Numbered from the stretch's first letter, positions 28,110 through 38,179 are shown. The stretch is 64,000 nucleotides of DNA from Miniphocaeibacter sp964345925 (GCA_964345925.1 CAYFSP010000004.1:1-64000), one strand, 5' to 3'. Numbers and translations: made by a program. Notes: generated by a model not told the origin, from the sequence alone.

Positions 28110-29693
28110 ATGAATATATTTAAAAAGAGATTTTTTAGTTTTTTAGTTTTATTTTCAATGATTATTGCAATACCTATAAATTCTTTTGCTAATGAAAATA
28201 TAAGCGATAATACTAGTACTTTATCAGCTTCAACACCAATTCTTGGCAAAGCTACTACTACTGTATATCAAATGAAATTATGGGCTAAGAGCAAAGGAGC
28301 TAATCAAATATTTATTGATTTAGCAAGTAAGTTTTATGATATTTCGGTTTCAAGAGGAGTCGATCCTGCAGTTACGTATACACAGTCTGCAAAGGAGACA
28401 AATTTCATGAAATTTACTGGAGTATTGGACGCAAGTTATAATAATCCATGTGGAATGAAAAATTCTGCTGGTGGTGGCGATTATGATGGTGAAGCACATA
28501 AGAGATTTGCTTCTTGGAATGATGGAATCTTAGCACAAGTTGACCATTTAGCATTATATGCTGGAAAGTCTGGTTATCCAAAATACTCTGCCGATTTACA
28601 TGATTGGTACAAGGGACAGGGTAAAGAAAATTCTTACAACGTTAATGCATATAAGAAAAATGGATCCACTACTGATCCAAGACATTTTTCTTCAATATAT
28701 GGAAAATGTCCTACAGTTGAATCATTAGGAGCTAATTGGGCACCTAGTCCAACTTATGGGGAAGAAGTAGTAAAATTCATGAACGAATTGAATAAATTCC
28801 CTTACTCTACAGTTATTCGTTATGCTGGAGCGGATAGATATGCAACTGCTTCTTTAATCAACAAAGCCGTTGGAGTAAATTCCAATATTGCTGTTATATC
28901 TTCTGGAAACAGCTTCCCAGATACTATAGTCGCTTCTATTCTCGCAGGGCAATTAGACGCAAAAATATTTATTAATAAGCCTAATTCGTTGACTGCTGAA
29001 ATAAATACTGCAATTGAAAATGGTGGTTTAGAAACCATTTATTCAGTTGGTGGAAATACATTGCCATCATCTGTAAGAAATAAAATTACAAATAAGGGAA
29101 TAAAGTTAATAAGTATTTCAGGACCAAATAGATTTGATACTTCTGCATCTGTTGCAGAGAATTCCAAAAATAAATCTAAAGTATTTTTAGCAAATGGAAA
29201 TAATTTTACTGACTCATTAAGTATTGCTCCTTTAGCATTAAGAGAAGGTTACTCCTTAGTTCTAACAGACGGTATTAATCTAACTATAAATGTTAGTAAG
29301 ATTTTAAACAATGCAGAGGAAGTTGTAATAGTTGGTGGACCTAACTCAGTTAGTAGCAATATTGAAAACAGATTGTCTACAGGTGGAAAGAAGGTTTCTA
29401 GAATATATGGTGGCGACAGATACGATACTTCTATGAAAATTGCCAATAATTACTATGGAAGTACCGATTATGTATTAACGGCTTCAGGAAATAATTATGC
29501 AGATGCTTTAACTGGAACTACATTGGCAAATAAATTAAATGCACCAATTATTTTAGTTAATGGAAATTCTTTAAACTCTGCACAATCAAATTATTTAAAA
29601 TCTAAGAAGATAAACACTCTATATGTTTTAGGTGGTACTAGTTCTATAAGTTCCAATTTGGAAAAGAATATAAAAAGCATTTTAGATAAATAA
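28110..29693 (+). CDS. Secreted glucosaminidase-domain protein with CWB2 repeats
   Basis: A 527-residue exported protein. The start at 28110 follows GGGGAGG. The signal peptide ends near SFANEN (about residue 29). A glucosaminidase-like lysozyme-fold domain follows (about 55-230; SVSRGVDPAVTYTQSAKET, NPCGMKNS, FASWNDGILAQVDHLALYAG). Three cell-wall-binding 2 repeats (PF04122) then occupy about 235-527, each with RYAGADRYATA, GPNRFDTSASVA or YGGDRYDTSMKIA and IYSVGG/VVIVGG/LYVLGG motifs. CWB2 triplets anchor clostridial wall proteins to secondary polymers. The probable role is peptidoglycan remodelling. It is monocistronic. Confidence 0.88.
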   Translation: MNIFKKRFFSFLVLFSMIIAIPINSFANENISDNTSTLSASTPILGKATTTVYQMKLWAKSKGANQIFIDLASKFYDISVSRGVDPAVTYTQSAKETNFMKFTGVLDASYNNPCGMKNSAGGGDYDGEAHKRFASWNDGILAQVDHLALYAGKSGYPKYSADLHDWYKGQGKENSYNVNAYKKNGSTTDPRHFSSIYGKCPTVESLGANWAPSPTYGEEVVKFMNELNKFPYSTVIRYAGADRYATASLINKAVGVNSNIAVISSGNSFPDTIVASILAGQLDAKIFINKPNSLTAEINTAIENGGLETIYSVGGNTLPSSVRNKITNKGIKLISISGPNRFDTSASVAENSKNKSKVFLANGNNFTDSLSIAPLALREGYSLVLTDGINLTINVSKILNNAEEVVIVGGPNSVSSNIENRLSTGGKKVSRIYGGDRYDTSMKIANNYYGSTDYVLTASGNNYADALTGTTLANKLNAPIILVNGNSLNSAQSNYLKSKKINTLYVLGGTSSISSNLEKNIKSILDK

Positions 29694-29700
29694 TTTCATA

Positions 29701-29734
29701 AAAAAGTCAGGATAGAAATCTATCCTGACTTTTT
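29701..29734 (+). terminator. Terminator after the CWB2 hydrolase gene
   Basis: A perfect 15-bp stem (AAAAAGTCAGGATAG and its complement) with a 4-nt loop and a T-run. Confidence 0.92.
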
Positions 29735-29768
29735 ACAAATTTATAACAAACTGTTATATTTAAATTCC

Positions 29769-30275
29769 TCAACCAGTCCTCATTGGTGGTCTTCTGACTA
29801 TTTTTCCATCCATAAAGGATTTAAATTCTTCCCTATTTCCTTTTATAAACCCCTCTTTACTTATAACAATTCCTGAATTTTTTCCTAACATTAAATAGTA
29901 ATTATTTTTACTTTCCTTAAGTTCAGTAAAAGATGTGTAATATACGGTATTCTCACCAAATTCATTTTTTATTTTTACATCTATATCCCCTATATCTATT
30001 GTCATTGTAGAATAGGTTTTCGGATTCTTCTCCATTGTTCTTATGGTTAAAGGTATATAAGCAAATAGATAAACAGCTGATGCTACAGCTATAAAAAGCA
30101 ATAAAACTGCCATAAACATATTTTTATTTGAAAATTCCACATATGATATATATGAAAATATTACAGCCATAATCCCAAATAAAAATAAATTTCCAGTACT
30201 AAATGATTTTATATACTCTTTTAGCATATCCTTATTAAAATCATATTTGTTTATAAATAATGTTTTTCTTTCCAT
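29769..30275 (-). CDS. YcxB-like two-helix membrane protein
   Basis: A 168-residue protein with two membrane helices (about 29-47 and 54-76) and a C-terminal beta-rich domain (YYTSFTELKESKNNYYLMLGKNSGIVISKEGF) that matches the YcxB-like C-terminal domain seen in many Firmicutes. The function is unknown. It starts downstream of the repeat region and is transcribed alone. Confidence 0.72.
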   Translation of the reverse strand: MERKTLFINKYDFNKDMLKEYIKSFSTGNLFLFGIMAVIFSYISYVEFSNKNMFMAVLLLFIAVASAVYLFAYIPLTIRTMEKNPKTYSTMTIDIGDIDVKIKNEFGENTVYYTSFTELKESKNNYYLMLGKNSGIVISKEGFIKGNREEFKSFMDGKIVRRPPMRTG

Positions 30276-30364
30276 TTTTTCTCCTTTTTAATTTCAAACT
30301 ACTACAAATATTATTCCATAGATTACTACAATAACCCTTAAAATATATATTATTAATAAAATAG

Positions 30365-30615
30365 TCAGTATAGGAATTCTACAGTTTCCAATATTTGATA
30401 AATATAGTCCAATAAATAAAATAATATATTATGCAATATATTCACTGGTCTATATTTTCTATAATACCCCTTATTCTCCTTAACCCAACTATTTCTATAA
30501 TACCCCTTATTCTCCTTAACCCAACTGTTTCTATAATACCCCTTATTCTCCTTAACCCAACTGTTTAAAAAATTCCCATTAATATCAAAGTAGATATAAT
30601 CGAAAGAATATTATA
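30365..30615 (-). pseudogene. Relic of a cell-wall-binding repeat protein
   Basis: On the minus strand this stretch is open for about 80 codons between a TAA near 30613 and TGA at 30365-30367, with no good start codon. It reads YIYFDINGNFLNSWVKENK and then three copies of SWVKENKGYYRN, followed by an unrelated hydrophobic tail. The YYFDxNGxxxxGWVKxNxxWYY pattern is that of choline/cell-wall-binding repeats (PF01473-like), so this looks like the last fragment of such a surface protein. It has no start codon or ribosome site and is bounded upstream by a scaffold gap. Confidence 0.55.
30456..30566. repeat. Three tandem copies of a 36-bp repeat
   Basis: Units start at 30456, 30492 and 30528, each 36 bp; the copies are identical except for one base, and three bases of a fourth unit follow. 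The period is 12 codons, and on the minus strand each unit encodes SWVKENKGYYRN. There are no spacers between units. Confidence 0.95.
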
Positions 30616-30695
30616 ATTATAAAAAATATTTTCTTTTAAATGGTCATATTTTTATATCTTTTACATATTAAGAAATATTAACTTGATTTTAAATC

Positions 30696-30795
30696 NNNNN
30701 NNNNNNNNNNNNNNNNNNNNNNNNNNNNNNNNNNNNNNNNNNNNNNNNNNNNNNNNNNNNNNNNNNNNNNNNNNNNNNNNNNNNNNNNNNNNNNN
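30696..30795. other. Assembly gap of 100 N
   Basis: Exactly 100 N. The ten bases ATTTTAAATC occur on both sides of the gap. If the contigs simply overlapped there, the kinase gene would end at ESDLKSS, losing its G2 box. Confidence 0.98.
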
Positions 30796-31660
30796 ATTTT
30801 AAATCGGATTCTAAAACGCCATAACCATTATCTGAAATCTCCAAATAACTATTTCCACTTTCTAGATTTTGACTAGTCTTTATCTTTATAAATCCATCTT
30901 TATCACCTGTGGAGTATTTAATAGCATTTATTATAATTTGATTTATTATAAAATTTATGGATTTTTCATCGGTATAAAATTCACTGATATTATAATCTTC
31001 TATTATCGTAAGATTTTTATTTTCAATTAGTGTGCTTAAATCATATAAAATATATTTTATTATTTCAGAAATATCAATATATTTATAAATAACATCCTTT
31101 TGTTCTAAATTAAGTCTAGAGTAAAATAAAATTCTCTCCACATTATTGTCTATACTTATTTTTGCATAGTCTAGTTTTTTTAATGCTTCCTCTGAAATTT
31201 CATCTCTTCTATTGTCTAAAACCAATGTCATTAAAGAAATGGGAGTTTTTATTTCATGAATCCACATTTCTATAAATTCCTCATATTCCTTAAAATCCAT
31301 ATTAATTTTTTCGATTTTTTTGTTTTGTACTCGTAATTTATTTGATAATTCCTTTATTTGTAAAGACTTACCCCTAGGAGAAAGTTTTACTAATTTATTT
31401 TCATTTTCAATACTTGGATCTTCTAATAAATTTAGAAAAGCTTCCTCCAATATATCATTTTTCATTTTAGTAATATAAACCATTATAAATAAAGATATTA
31501 AAGAGAATAACACCATTAATATTAATAGTTTATAGAAGTTTTCATTGTATGATAGCCATGCTAAGAATATAAAAAATAAATTTATTATTAATAATAATAG
31601 TATCCATATTAAAGAATCCTTTATTATATAAATAATCTTTTTATTTTTCATCATCTTCAC
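30796..31660 (-). CDS. BceS-like intramembrane-sensing histidine kinase, C-terminus lost in gap
   Basis: The visible part (about 288 residues) has two close membrane helices (about 15-35 and 42-62) with almost no outer loop, as in BceS/intramembrane-sensing kinases. The H-box EMWIHEIKTPISLM, N-box IINQIIINAIKYS and G1 (DNGYGV) are present. The G2 box and end are not seen; they lie in the gap at 30696-30795 or are deleted. The start overlaps the regulator gene by up to 20 nt; two internal ATGs are also possible starts. It partners the regulator at 31641 and the BceAB-like transporter. Confidence 0.8.
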
Positions 31661-32324
31661 CTGGATTTAGTATATATCCTTTACCTCTAACAGTCTCTAC
31701 TATATTTCTTAGTCCTAATTGAGATAATGTCTTTCTTAGTCTTGTAATATTTACTTGTAGTATATTATCGTCAACAAATTCTGAACCACCCCAAAGTATA
31801 TTGAATAATTCCTTTCGACTTAGTACAGATGGGAATTTTTTTATTAATTTCTTTAAAATAATGGATTCATTTTCCGTTAATTGTACCGATTTTTCCTTGT
31901 AGTATAAAATATTCGTATCATTTTCTATTTGTAAATTATCTACTTTGGTTATATTTTTCATATTGGAATAAATGCTAAATAACTTTTTTATTCTTGCAAC
32001 AAGTCTTTCAGGATGGCTTGGTTTAGTTATATAATCATCTGCTCCTAAATTAAGCGCTTTTAATTCATCGTCCAAGTCAGCTCTTGAAGTCAATATTAAA
32101 ATTGGTCCAATTCCCTTTGAATTTAACCTTTTTGTAATTTCAAAGCCCGATATACCCGGTAGATTGATATCGAGTAAAATAAGTCCTGGAATTTCTTCTT
32201 CTATATCTTCCACCACCCTATCAAAAGAAGAGATACTCTTTACAAAGTATCCCTCTTTAATTAATATATTTTCCAACTCTTCCCTTAAAAATAAATCATC
32301 TTCAACTATTATAATTTTTTCCAT
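31641..32324 (-). CDS. BceR-like response regulator (OmpR family)
   Basis: A 227-residue regulator. The receiver has IVEDD at 6-10, phospho-Asp52 (LILLDINLPG), LTSRAD and ADDYITKPSHPERL with the conserved Lys. The winged helix is complete (FVDDNILQVNITRLRKTLSQLG is longer than shown motifs; the recognition helix is VDDNILQVNITRLRK). Bce regulators induce peptide-antibiotic ABC transporters, matching the damaged transporter genes upstream. This gene itself is intact. Confidence 0.88.
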   Translation of the reverse strand: MEKIIIVEDDLFLREELENILIKEGYFVKSISSFDRVVEDIEEEIPGLILLDINLPGISGFEITKRLNSKGIGPILILTSRADLDDELKALNLGADDYITKPSHPERLVARIKKLFSIYSNMKNITKVDNLQIENDTNILYYKEKSVQLTENESIILKKLIKKFPSVLSRKELFNILWGGSEFVDDNILQVNITRLRKTLSQLGLRNIVETVRGKGYILNPGEDDEK

Positions 32325-32331
32325 AGCTACC

Positions 32332-34494
32332 TCAATTAAATTTCACAAAATTTTCCACTTCTTTGTTACTTTTTCTTTGAATTACAATAATATATAAAAA
32401 CTCTATTATAATAAATATCATTACAGCTATTATAGCAAGAATTACTGATTGCTTCATTTCTATTGTTTCTAAATTAATGAAAAACTGTCCCATTACAGTT
32501 CTAATTCCAAAGTAGGAACTTACTAATGCCACCGTTAATACAAGCCCGAAATAATACCATATCTGTTTTCTAGCAGATTTTTTAATATCCTCTGTCCTTT
32601 CTCCTAAAGTTGATATGGTTTTATACCTATGAGCAGTACTTCTCTGTCCAATTAAAAACTTAATTCCAAGTACAGTATTTGCAATTATTAAAAATATTAT
32701 TGCCATATATATTGAAGTATAGGAACCTGCTACTGTCATAATAAGATTTCTTCCAATACTATTTGCATAGCTTTCATAATCTAAATTATAATTTTTCAGT
32801 ACATTATCAACTTCTAAAAATGCGCCTAATTGTCCCTTTTTCTCTATTATTTCATCCTTTATATTCATATTCCAGTATTCGTCAGAATCATCTTCTGAAA
32901 TATTAACAAATTTATTATATAGTTTTTCTGGTAATATAAGCCCATAAGAAATAGTTATTGCCCTATCGGCTACTATATTATCCTTATATAATTCCTTCTT
33001 TAAAGTATACTCCTCACCATCAATTACTACAGAAGTACCCTTTGCTAATATATTTTCCCATATTTCATAATTTGATGATTGAACATAAGAACTATATAAG
33101 ACTATTTCATTATCCTTTAATACTATTTCCTCTTTTCCCATAGATTTTAACATTTCATTATAACTATCTGCTGAAATTCCTATACTTATATAATTACTAT
33201 TTAAATTTCCTAATGTATTCTCTTTAGATATGGAATCTTTTTCTTTATTTATTAAATTAATAACATTTGTCCAGTCAATATTATGTTCGCCTTTTTCCAT
33301 AACTCCAGACACTTCATGATTAATATCTATACTTCCAAATTTCATAGGATAATAATTTTTAACATATGGTTTCATTTCCTTTGAAGATAAAACCTCTTCT
33401 ATATTATCAAGTTTTATTTTTTGTGCCTCTTCTGCTTCCTCTAATGTTTCATAGACTCCATTATTAAAATTCATAAAGGTAAAATCCACTGTTTTTTCTG
33501 CTGTTCTACCTCTACTTGTCATCATTGAAATTCCTATAGCAAAACAAAGAATTGCCATTAAAATTAAAAGAGAGGAAATTGCCAATGAAGAATATTCCTT
33601 TAATACATTTTCCTGTAATTGTCTTCTTGTAAAAATATAAAGTCCAGTTTCATCTTTACCTCTTTTCTCTAAAAACTTTCCAATAATATTTCCCAAACCC
33701 TTGAAAAATAAAAATGTACCAAATATTCCAAATATAAAAATTGCAATTACTATTATTAAAAATGCAAATATACCTATTGGAGTTCTTAATTATAATTCAA
33801 GTAGCTTTCCATTTAGCCCAAATACCCCTAAAAAATATGCAATACATAAAGAGATTATCCCTGTAAGAATTGAAGAATTTCTACTTACCTTGGACGAAAT
33901 ACTCTGTAGCTCATCTTTTTTATTCTCCATTAACTCCTTTGGTTCCTTATTTATCACCTTAATACTAAGGACTAGTATTGCCAATACTTGTACTATTATA
34001 AATCCTAATGATGTTAAGACAATTGCCGAAAATGAAACGCTGAAATTATATCCAATTAAACCAATACCAACTACTTTAGAAGTTGCAAGGCTTATAATTT
34101 CCGTAAGTAAAACGAAAAACGGAAGTCCTATTATTAAAGCGATTATTCCATTTATTATATTTTCTAAAAATACCATGGAAAATAACTTAAATCTTTTCAT
34201 TCCCATCATAAGTAGAAGTCCAAACTGTTTTTTACGACTTTCCATTTGATATTTATTAGCAAAATACGTTAGAAAATAAAGGAAGAGCAACGATACAAAA
34301 TACAGTACTGATACTATTACTAAAAGTCTTTCTACTGCACCGGATTCAGTTCTCTTTAAAAACTTTATTACATTTTGATCCTTTAGTGAGAGAATTATAT
34401 AGAAGGCTACAATGGAAATAACAAGACTAGAAAAATATATTCCATTTTCCTTTCTTGACTTTTTGCTATTATCCTTTATAAATTTAAAGAACAT
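32332..34494 (-). pseudogene. BceB-like ABC permease interrupted by an in-frame stop
   Basis: The 34494-33790 frame holds helices 1-6 of a BceB/FtsX-type permease (SRKENGIYFSSLVISIVAFY at the start), and the 33696-32332 frame, in the same phase, holds the large extracellular domain and the last helices. Between them a single TAA (33790-33792) follows KLLEL; the codons after it read LRTPIGIFAFLIIVIAIFIF, a normal membrane helix. Read through, the protein would have 719 residues, typical for BceB. It is the permease of a peptide-antibiotic sensing/detoxification module. Confidence 0.85.
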
Positions 34495-34918
34495 TGATTC
34501 TACCTCCTCCTAAATGAGCCATTACATCAATAATTCTTTCGTAGAAGTCCTCCATTGATTCAGTAGGTATTTTTCTTCTTAACTCATGTAAAATTTTTCC
34601 ATCTTGAATAAAAAGAATTCTCGAACAATATTTTGCTGCGTTGCCATCATGAGTAACCATTAAAATATTATTCTTCTCCTCTTTGTTTATTTCAAATAAT
34701 TTCTCCATTAACACCTTTGCATTTTTACTGTCAAGAGAGCCTGTAGGTTCATCTGCTAGAACAATTTTAGGTTCTGAAATCAACGATCTAGCTGCTGCAA
34801 CTCTCTGCTTTTCCCCACCTGACATCTGGAAAGGAAATTTATTTAAAATACTTTCTATATCAAGTAACTCAACTATCTTTTTAAGCTTTAAATCTACCAT
34901 TTTCCCCTTTTCATTCCT
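34484..34918 (-). pseudogene. 3' remnant of a BceA-like ABC ATPase
   Basis: From about KKIVELLDIESILNKFPFQ this is a standard BceA-type ATPase with signature MSGGEKQRVAAARSL, Walker B IVLADEPTGSLD and the switch His (VTHD). The N-terminal half, with Walker A and about 110 residues, is absent; immediately upstream the sequence is a DUF3100 gene in another frame. The fragment cannot bind ATP normally. It overlaps the permease start by 11 nt as intact bceAB pairs do. Confidence 0.85.
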
Positions 34919-35304
34919 AGTAGAATTGCAGCTGGCAATGCAATAAATATACATAGCAGACTTCCAAAGCCGTGGAATAAAAGTATTGGTCCAGTCTCTA
35001 AAATTACATCAATATTGGATCCTGCAGTTATTCCCAATTTAGCAATAAATGGGCAAATTCCAATTATTACAAGTTTAGAAGCCGCCTTTACATGATTATT
35101 ATCAATTATTTTTAACACTTGTGGACCTGATAAAACTCCCATGATTATTGTGTAAAATATTGGAAATAAAATAAACATTCCCTTTCCAAATTCAAATTCC
35201 TTTCTTCCTATTAGCTCTACAATAAATACAAATACATAGGCTAGTAAAAAGATTAACCATTCCGTTTTAAACCTATCCTTTAAACTCTTGTACTCATAAT
35301 TCAT
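34894..35304 (-). pseudogene. 5' remnant of a DUF3100 membrane protein
   Basis: A 136-residue fragment with four to five hydrophobic helices. GKGMFILFPIFYTIIMG, GPQVLKIIDNNHVKAASKL and GICPFIAKLG match the N-terminal half of DUF3100 family membrane proteins, which are about twice this length. The reading breaks at LLGMKRGKW, where the sequence joins the ABC ATPase remnant. The start is good (GGAGGA upstream), so a truncated product could still be made. Confidence 0.7.
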
Positions 35305-35401
35305 TTAAAATTCCTCCTTAAATTATTTATTACTATGCAATAATCTTAGCAATGTCTTATAATATAAAAAAGGACAAATGAGTACATTGGAGGAATATTT
35401 T

Positions 35402-36099
35402 ATGAAAATTGAAAAATTAAATAATTTAAATACCGATTTTAAATTTTTTACAGAAAATATGCCTAAATATATTCAAGATAATTACTTTGTTAGAAAATTT
35501 AAAACTGGAGATATTATCAGTAAGAAGCAAAATAATTTAGAGAGTTTTGGAATATTGATTCATGGGGAAACAAGGGTAATAATGAATTTGAAAACGGAAA
35601 TATTTACATGATTGAAGCAAACCCACCTATTGATTACATAGGAGAAGTTACTATTTTGGCAAATCAAAAATATACAAGTGTAACCATAGAAGCTGCAAGT
35701 CCTTGTACTATATTTTTTGTTCCAAGAAAATACGCTGAAAAATGGATTTTTGAAGATAGTAAAATATTGAGAAAAATTTCTGAAAGAGTGGCTTTTAAAC
35801 TGTATCAATCTTCAATTGAAAAAGGAATGAAGCTATTTTATCCTTCAGATTTTATTCTTATAGATTATATAGTTAAAACCTCCATAAATAATAATATTGA
35901 AGTCAACCATCCCATTCTTATAAATAAGACTAGAAATGTTTTAGCCGAAGAAATAGGTATGAATATAAAGACATTAAATAGAACTATAACAAAGTTAAAA
36001 AACGAAAATATTCTCTCATTAGAAAAAGGAAAAATTCTTATAACTTTAGATAATTATACAAATGCTGTAGAAAAACTGGATATTTCTAAATCCAATTAA
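35402..36099 (+). pseudogene. Crp/Fnr-family transcription regulator, frameshifted
   Basis: The start at 35402 follows GGAGGA. The first frame (35402-35611) covers the first half of the cyclic-nucleotide-binding-type domain (FKTGDIISKKQ, FGILIHGETRVIMN). The second (35608-36099) covers the rest plus the C-terminal helix-turn-helix (LAEEIGMNIKTLNRTITKL). Adding one base near 35588 (AATTT to AATTTT) joins them as RVIMNFENGNIYMIEANPP, giving 232 residues, a normal length. The two frames overlap as ATGA, so two separate polypeptides are possible but functionally unlikely. Confidence 0.75.
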
Positions 36100-36143
36100 A
36101 AAAAGAGTATACTATAGTAGATTTACTCTACAATAATATACTC
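36098..36143 (-). terminator. Terminator of the ABC-F gene
   Basis: GAGTATA and TATACTC arms with an inner TAGTAGA/TCTACAA pairing; on the minus strand the hairpin is followed by seven T's. The T-tail orientation shows that it serves the ABC-F gene, not the regulator on the plus strand. Confidence 0.65.
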
Positions 36144-36214
36144 TCTCCTATTGATATAATTCCCAATGATAATTATAAATTTTGTTTAATTTTTATTCTT
36201 GTAAAAACCTTGTA

Positions 36215-38092
36215 TCACTCATGTAATTCAAGCCAATCAATCATTAAATTTTCATGGTATTCATCTAGTTTTTTCTTTTCTTCCAATATTTCATTTAACT
36301 TTTCAAAATCCGTTGAATAATTTTCCATTTCCTTTTCAAGAAAATTTATCTTCTCCTCTGTATCTTCTATTTTACCTTCAATTTCCTTTAATTTATAAGG
36401 ATTTATTTTTTTTACTTTTCTCCTATTGTTATAATCTTTGTTTTTCGTTATTTTTTCCTTAGTAATTACCTCTTTGTTTTCAAGTTTTTTCTCTAAATAG
36501 TAATCATAGTTTCCTACGTATCTTGTCATTTTTTTATTTTCTAATTCAAGTATATTCTTAGACAGTTTATTTATAAAATATCTATCATGGGAAATAAATA
36601 TTAATGTGCCTTCAAATTCCAACAATGTATCCTCTAACATTTCTCTACTCATTATATCTAAATGGTTTGTTGGCTCATCTAGTATTAATGTATTTATATT
36701 CTTATACATAAGCTGACAAAGTCTAAGCCTTGCTCTTTCTCCACCTGAAAGGTCAGATACCTTCTTGAAAACATCCTCTCCATAGAAAAGAAATTTAGCC
36801 AGTATTTTTCTAGCCTCATCTTCTGGCATTATATGATCATATCTAAAAGTATCAAGTATATCCTTACTTTCATCATCAAAGGAAATATTTTGTTCCAAAT
36901 ATCCAACCTTAACATTGGAACCTATTTTTACCTCTCCAAAATCTGGGCTTATCTCTTTTAATATTATTTTTAAAATCGTAGTCTTGCCCGTTCCATTTTT
37001 TCCTATTATGGCAATTTTATCCTTAAATAAAATATCCATATTCAAATCGTCAAAAAGTTTTTTATCTTCAAAGGATTTTGAAAGATTTCTGATTTTAATA
37101 ACCTCTTGCCCAGATCTACCCTTTGCCTGAAGTCTTAATCCCATATTACTTTCCGTTGTAGGTTTGTCCAACCTGTCTATTTTATTAAGTCTTTTTTCCA
37201 TACTAAATGCTCTTTTAAAGAATTTTTCATTATCATGCCTTGACGCCCAATCCTTTAGCCTCTTAATGGATTCTTCCATAGACTTAATCTCTTTTTGTTG
37301 ATTTTCAAATCTCTTTAACTCCTCATCAAAAAGTCTTTCCTTTTCCTGTAAATAATATGAATAATTCCCATGGAATGTTCTACATTTACCATTTGAAAGT
37401 TCCACAATCTTACCTACGGTTCTATCTAAAAAATATCTGTCATGGGATATTATTACAACAGTTCCATTATAATCCTTTAAAAAGTTTTCAAGCCAATTTA
37501 TAGACTCCATATCCAAATGGTTAGTTGGTTCATCCAGTAGTAATATATCAGGATTTTCAAGTAAAATTTTCCCAAGTAATACTGTGGTTTTTTCTCCACC
37601 TGATAAAATATTAAATTTAGAATTTAATATTTTATCATCTATTCCAAGCCCCTTTGTAACCTTACTAAGCTTTTCTTCAATATCATAACCACCTATTAAC
37701 TCGAGCTCCTCTTGTAAATCTCCATACTTTTTTAAAATTCTATCCAGTTTATCCCCTTTTGAAATGGAAATTTCCTCTTCTAATTTTTTTAGACAATTCA
37801 TTAATTCATATTCTTTTTCAAATGCAATACTAAGAATATTCTTTGCAGTACTCTTTGAATCATAGTTGGGAATCTGTTCTAAATATCCAACTCTACTATC
37901 CTTACTTATATATATTTCGCCTTTGTCCTCATGTTCTATTCTTGTAATCAATTTAAATACAGTAGTTTTTCCAGTTCCATTTTTTCCTACTATACCTATT
38001 TTTTCACCTTTTCCTATTTGTAGGTTAAAGTCCCTTAAAATATTTTCTATTCCATAATTTTTTTCTATATTGTTCAATGATATATCTATCAT
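36215..38092 (-). CDS. ABC-F family ATPase (ribosome-associated, YdiF-like)
   Basis: A soluble 625-residue tandem ATPase with no membrane part. The first cassette has Walker A GKNGTGKTT (about 37-45) and LSGGEKTTVLLGK; the second has GKNGTGKTT and LSGGERARLRL; both have LLLDEPTNHLDM or LILDEPTNHLDI. The inter-cassette linker and a coiled-coil C-terminus (about 545-625, ending DWLELHE) resemble YdiF. ABC-F proteins act on the ribosome as translation factors or antibiotic protectors. The structured leader with a terminator hairpin suggests regulation by attenuation. A role in resistance is possible but not shown. Confidence 0.9.
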   Translation of the reverse strand: MIDISLNNIEKNYGIENILRDFNLQIGKGEKIGIVGKNGTGKTTVFKLITRIEHEDKGEIYISKDSRVGYLEQIPNYDSKSTAKNILSIAFEKEYELMNCLKKLEEEISISKGDKLDRILKKYGDLQEELELIGGYDIEEKLSKVTKGLGIDDKILNSKFNILSGGEKTTVLLGKILLENPDILLLDEPTNHLDMESINWLENFLKDYNGTVVIISHDRYFLDRTVGKIVELSNGKCRTFHGNYSYYLQEKERLFDEELKRFENQQKEIKSMEESIKRLKDWASRHDNEKFFKRAFSMEKRLNKIDRLDKPTTESNMGLRLQAKGRSGQEVIKIRNLSKSFEDKKLFDDLNMDILFKDKIAIIGKNGTGKTTILKIILKEISPDFGEVKIGSNVKVGYLEQNISFDDESKDILDTFRYDHIMPEDEARKILAKFLFYGEDVFKKVSDLSGGERARLRLCQLMYKNINTLILDEPTNHLDIMSREMLEDTLLEFEGTLIFISHDRYFINKLSKNILELENKKMTRYVGNYDYYLEKKLENKEVITKEKITKNKDYNNRRKVKKINPYKLKEIEGKIEDTEEKINFLEKEMENYSTDFEKLNEILEEKKKLDEYHENLMIDWLELHE

Positions 38093-38111
38093 AATCTTCT
38101 CCTTTAGACAA

Positions 38112-38142
38112 ATAAAACCTAGGTAAAAATTACCTAGGTTTT
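38112..38142 (-). terminator. Leader terminator/attenuator hairpin upstream of the ABC-F gene
   Basis: Arms AAAACCTAGGT and ACCTAGGTTTT with an AATTTTT-type loop, followed by TTTTATTTG and then the ABC-F ribosome site (AAGGAG) on the minus strand. It lies only 20 nt before the start codon and cannot be needed by the upstream lipoprotein gene, which has its own terminator at 38351-38378. Confidence 0.65.
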
Positions 38143-38179
38143 ATAAATCGTATTATTATAAAGTAATTATTCCCTTTAG

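Noticed and set aside
30456..30566. Possible CRISPR array from the 36-bp repeats
   Set aside because: The units are directly adjacent with no spacers, there are no cas genes, and the repeat is in phase with a 12-residue coding unit.
35608..36099. A separate short regulator starting at ATGATTGAA
   Set aside because: Its sequence begins in the middle of the Crp sensory domain, and the preceding frame supplies the missing half, so a frameshift is the simpler explanation.
36098..36143. Terminator for the Crp-like gene on the plus strand
   Set aside because: The T-run follows the hairpin only on the minus strand, so it belongs to the ABC-F gene.
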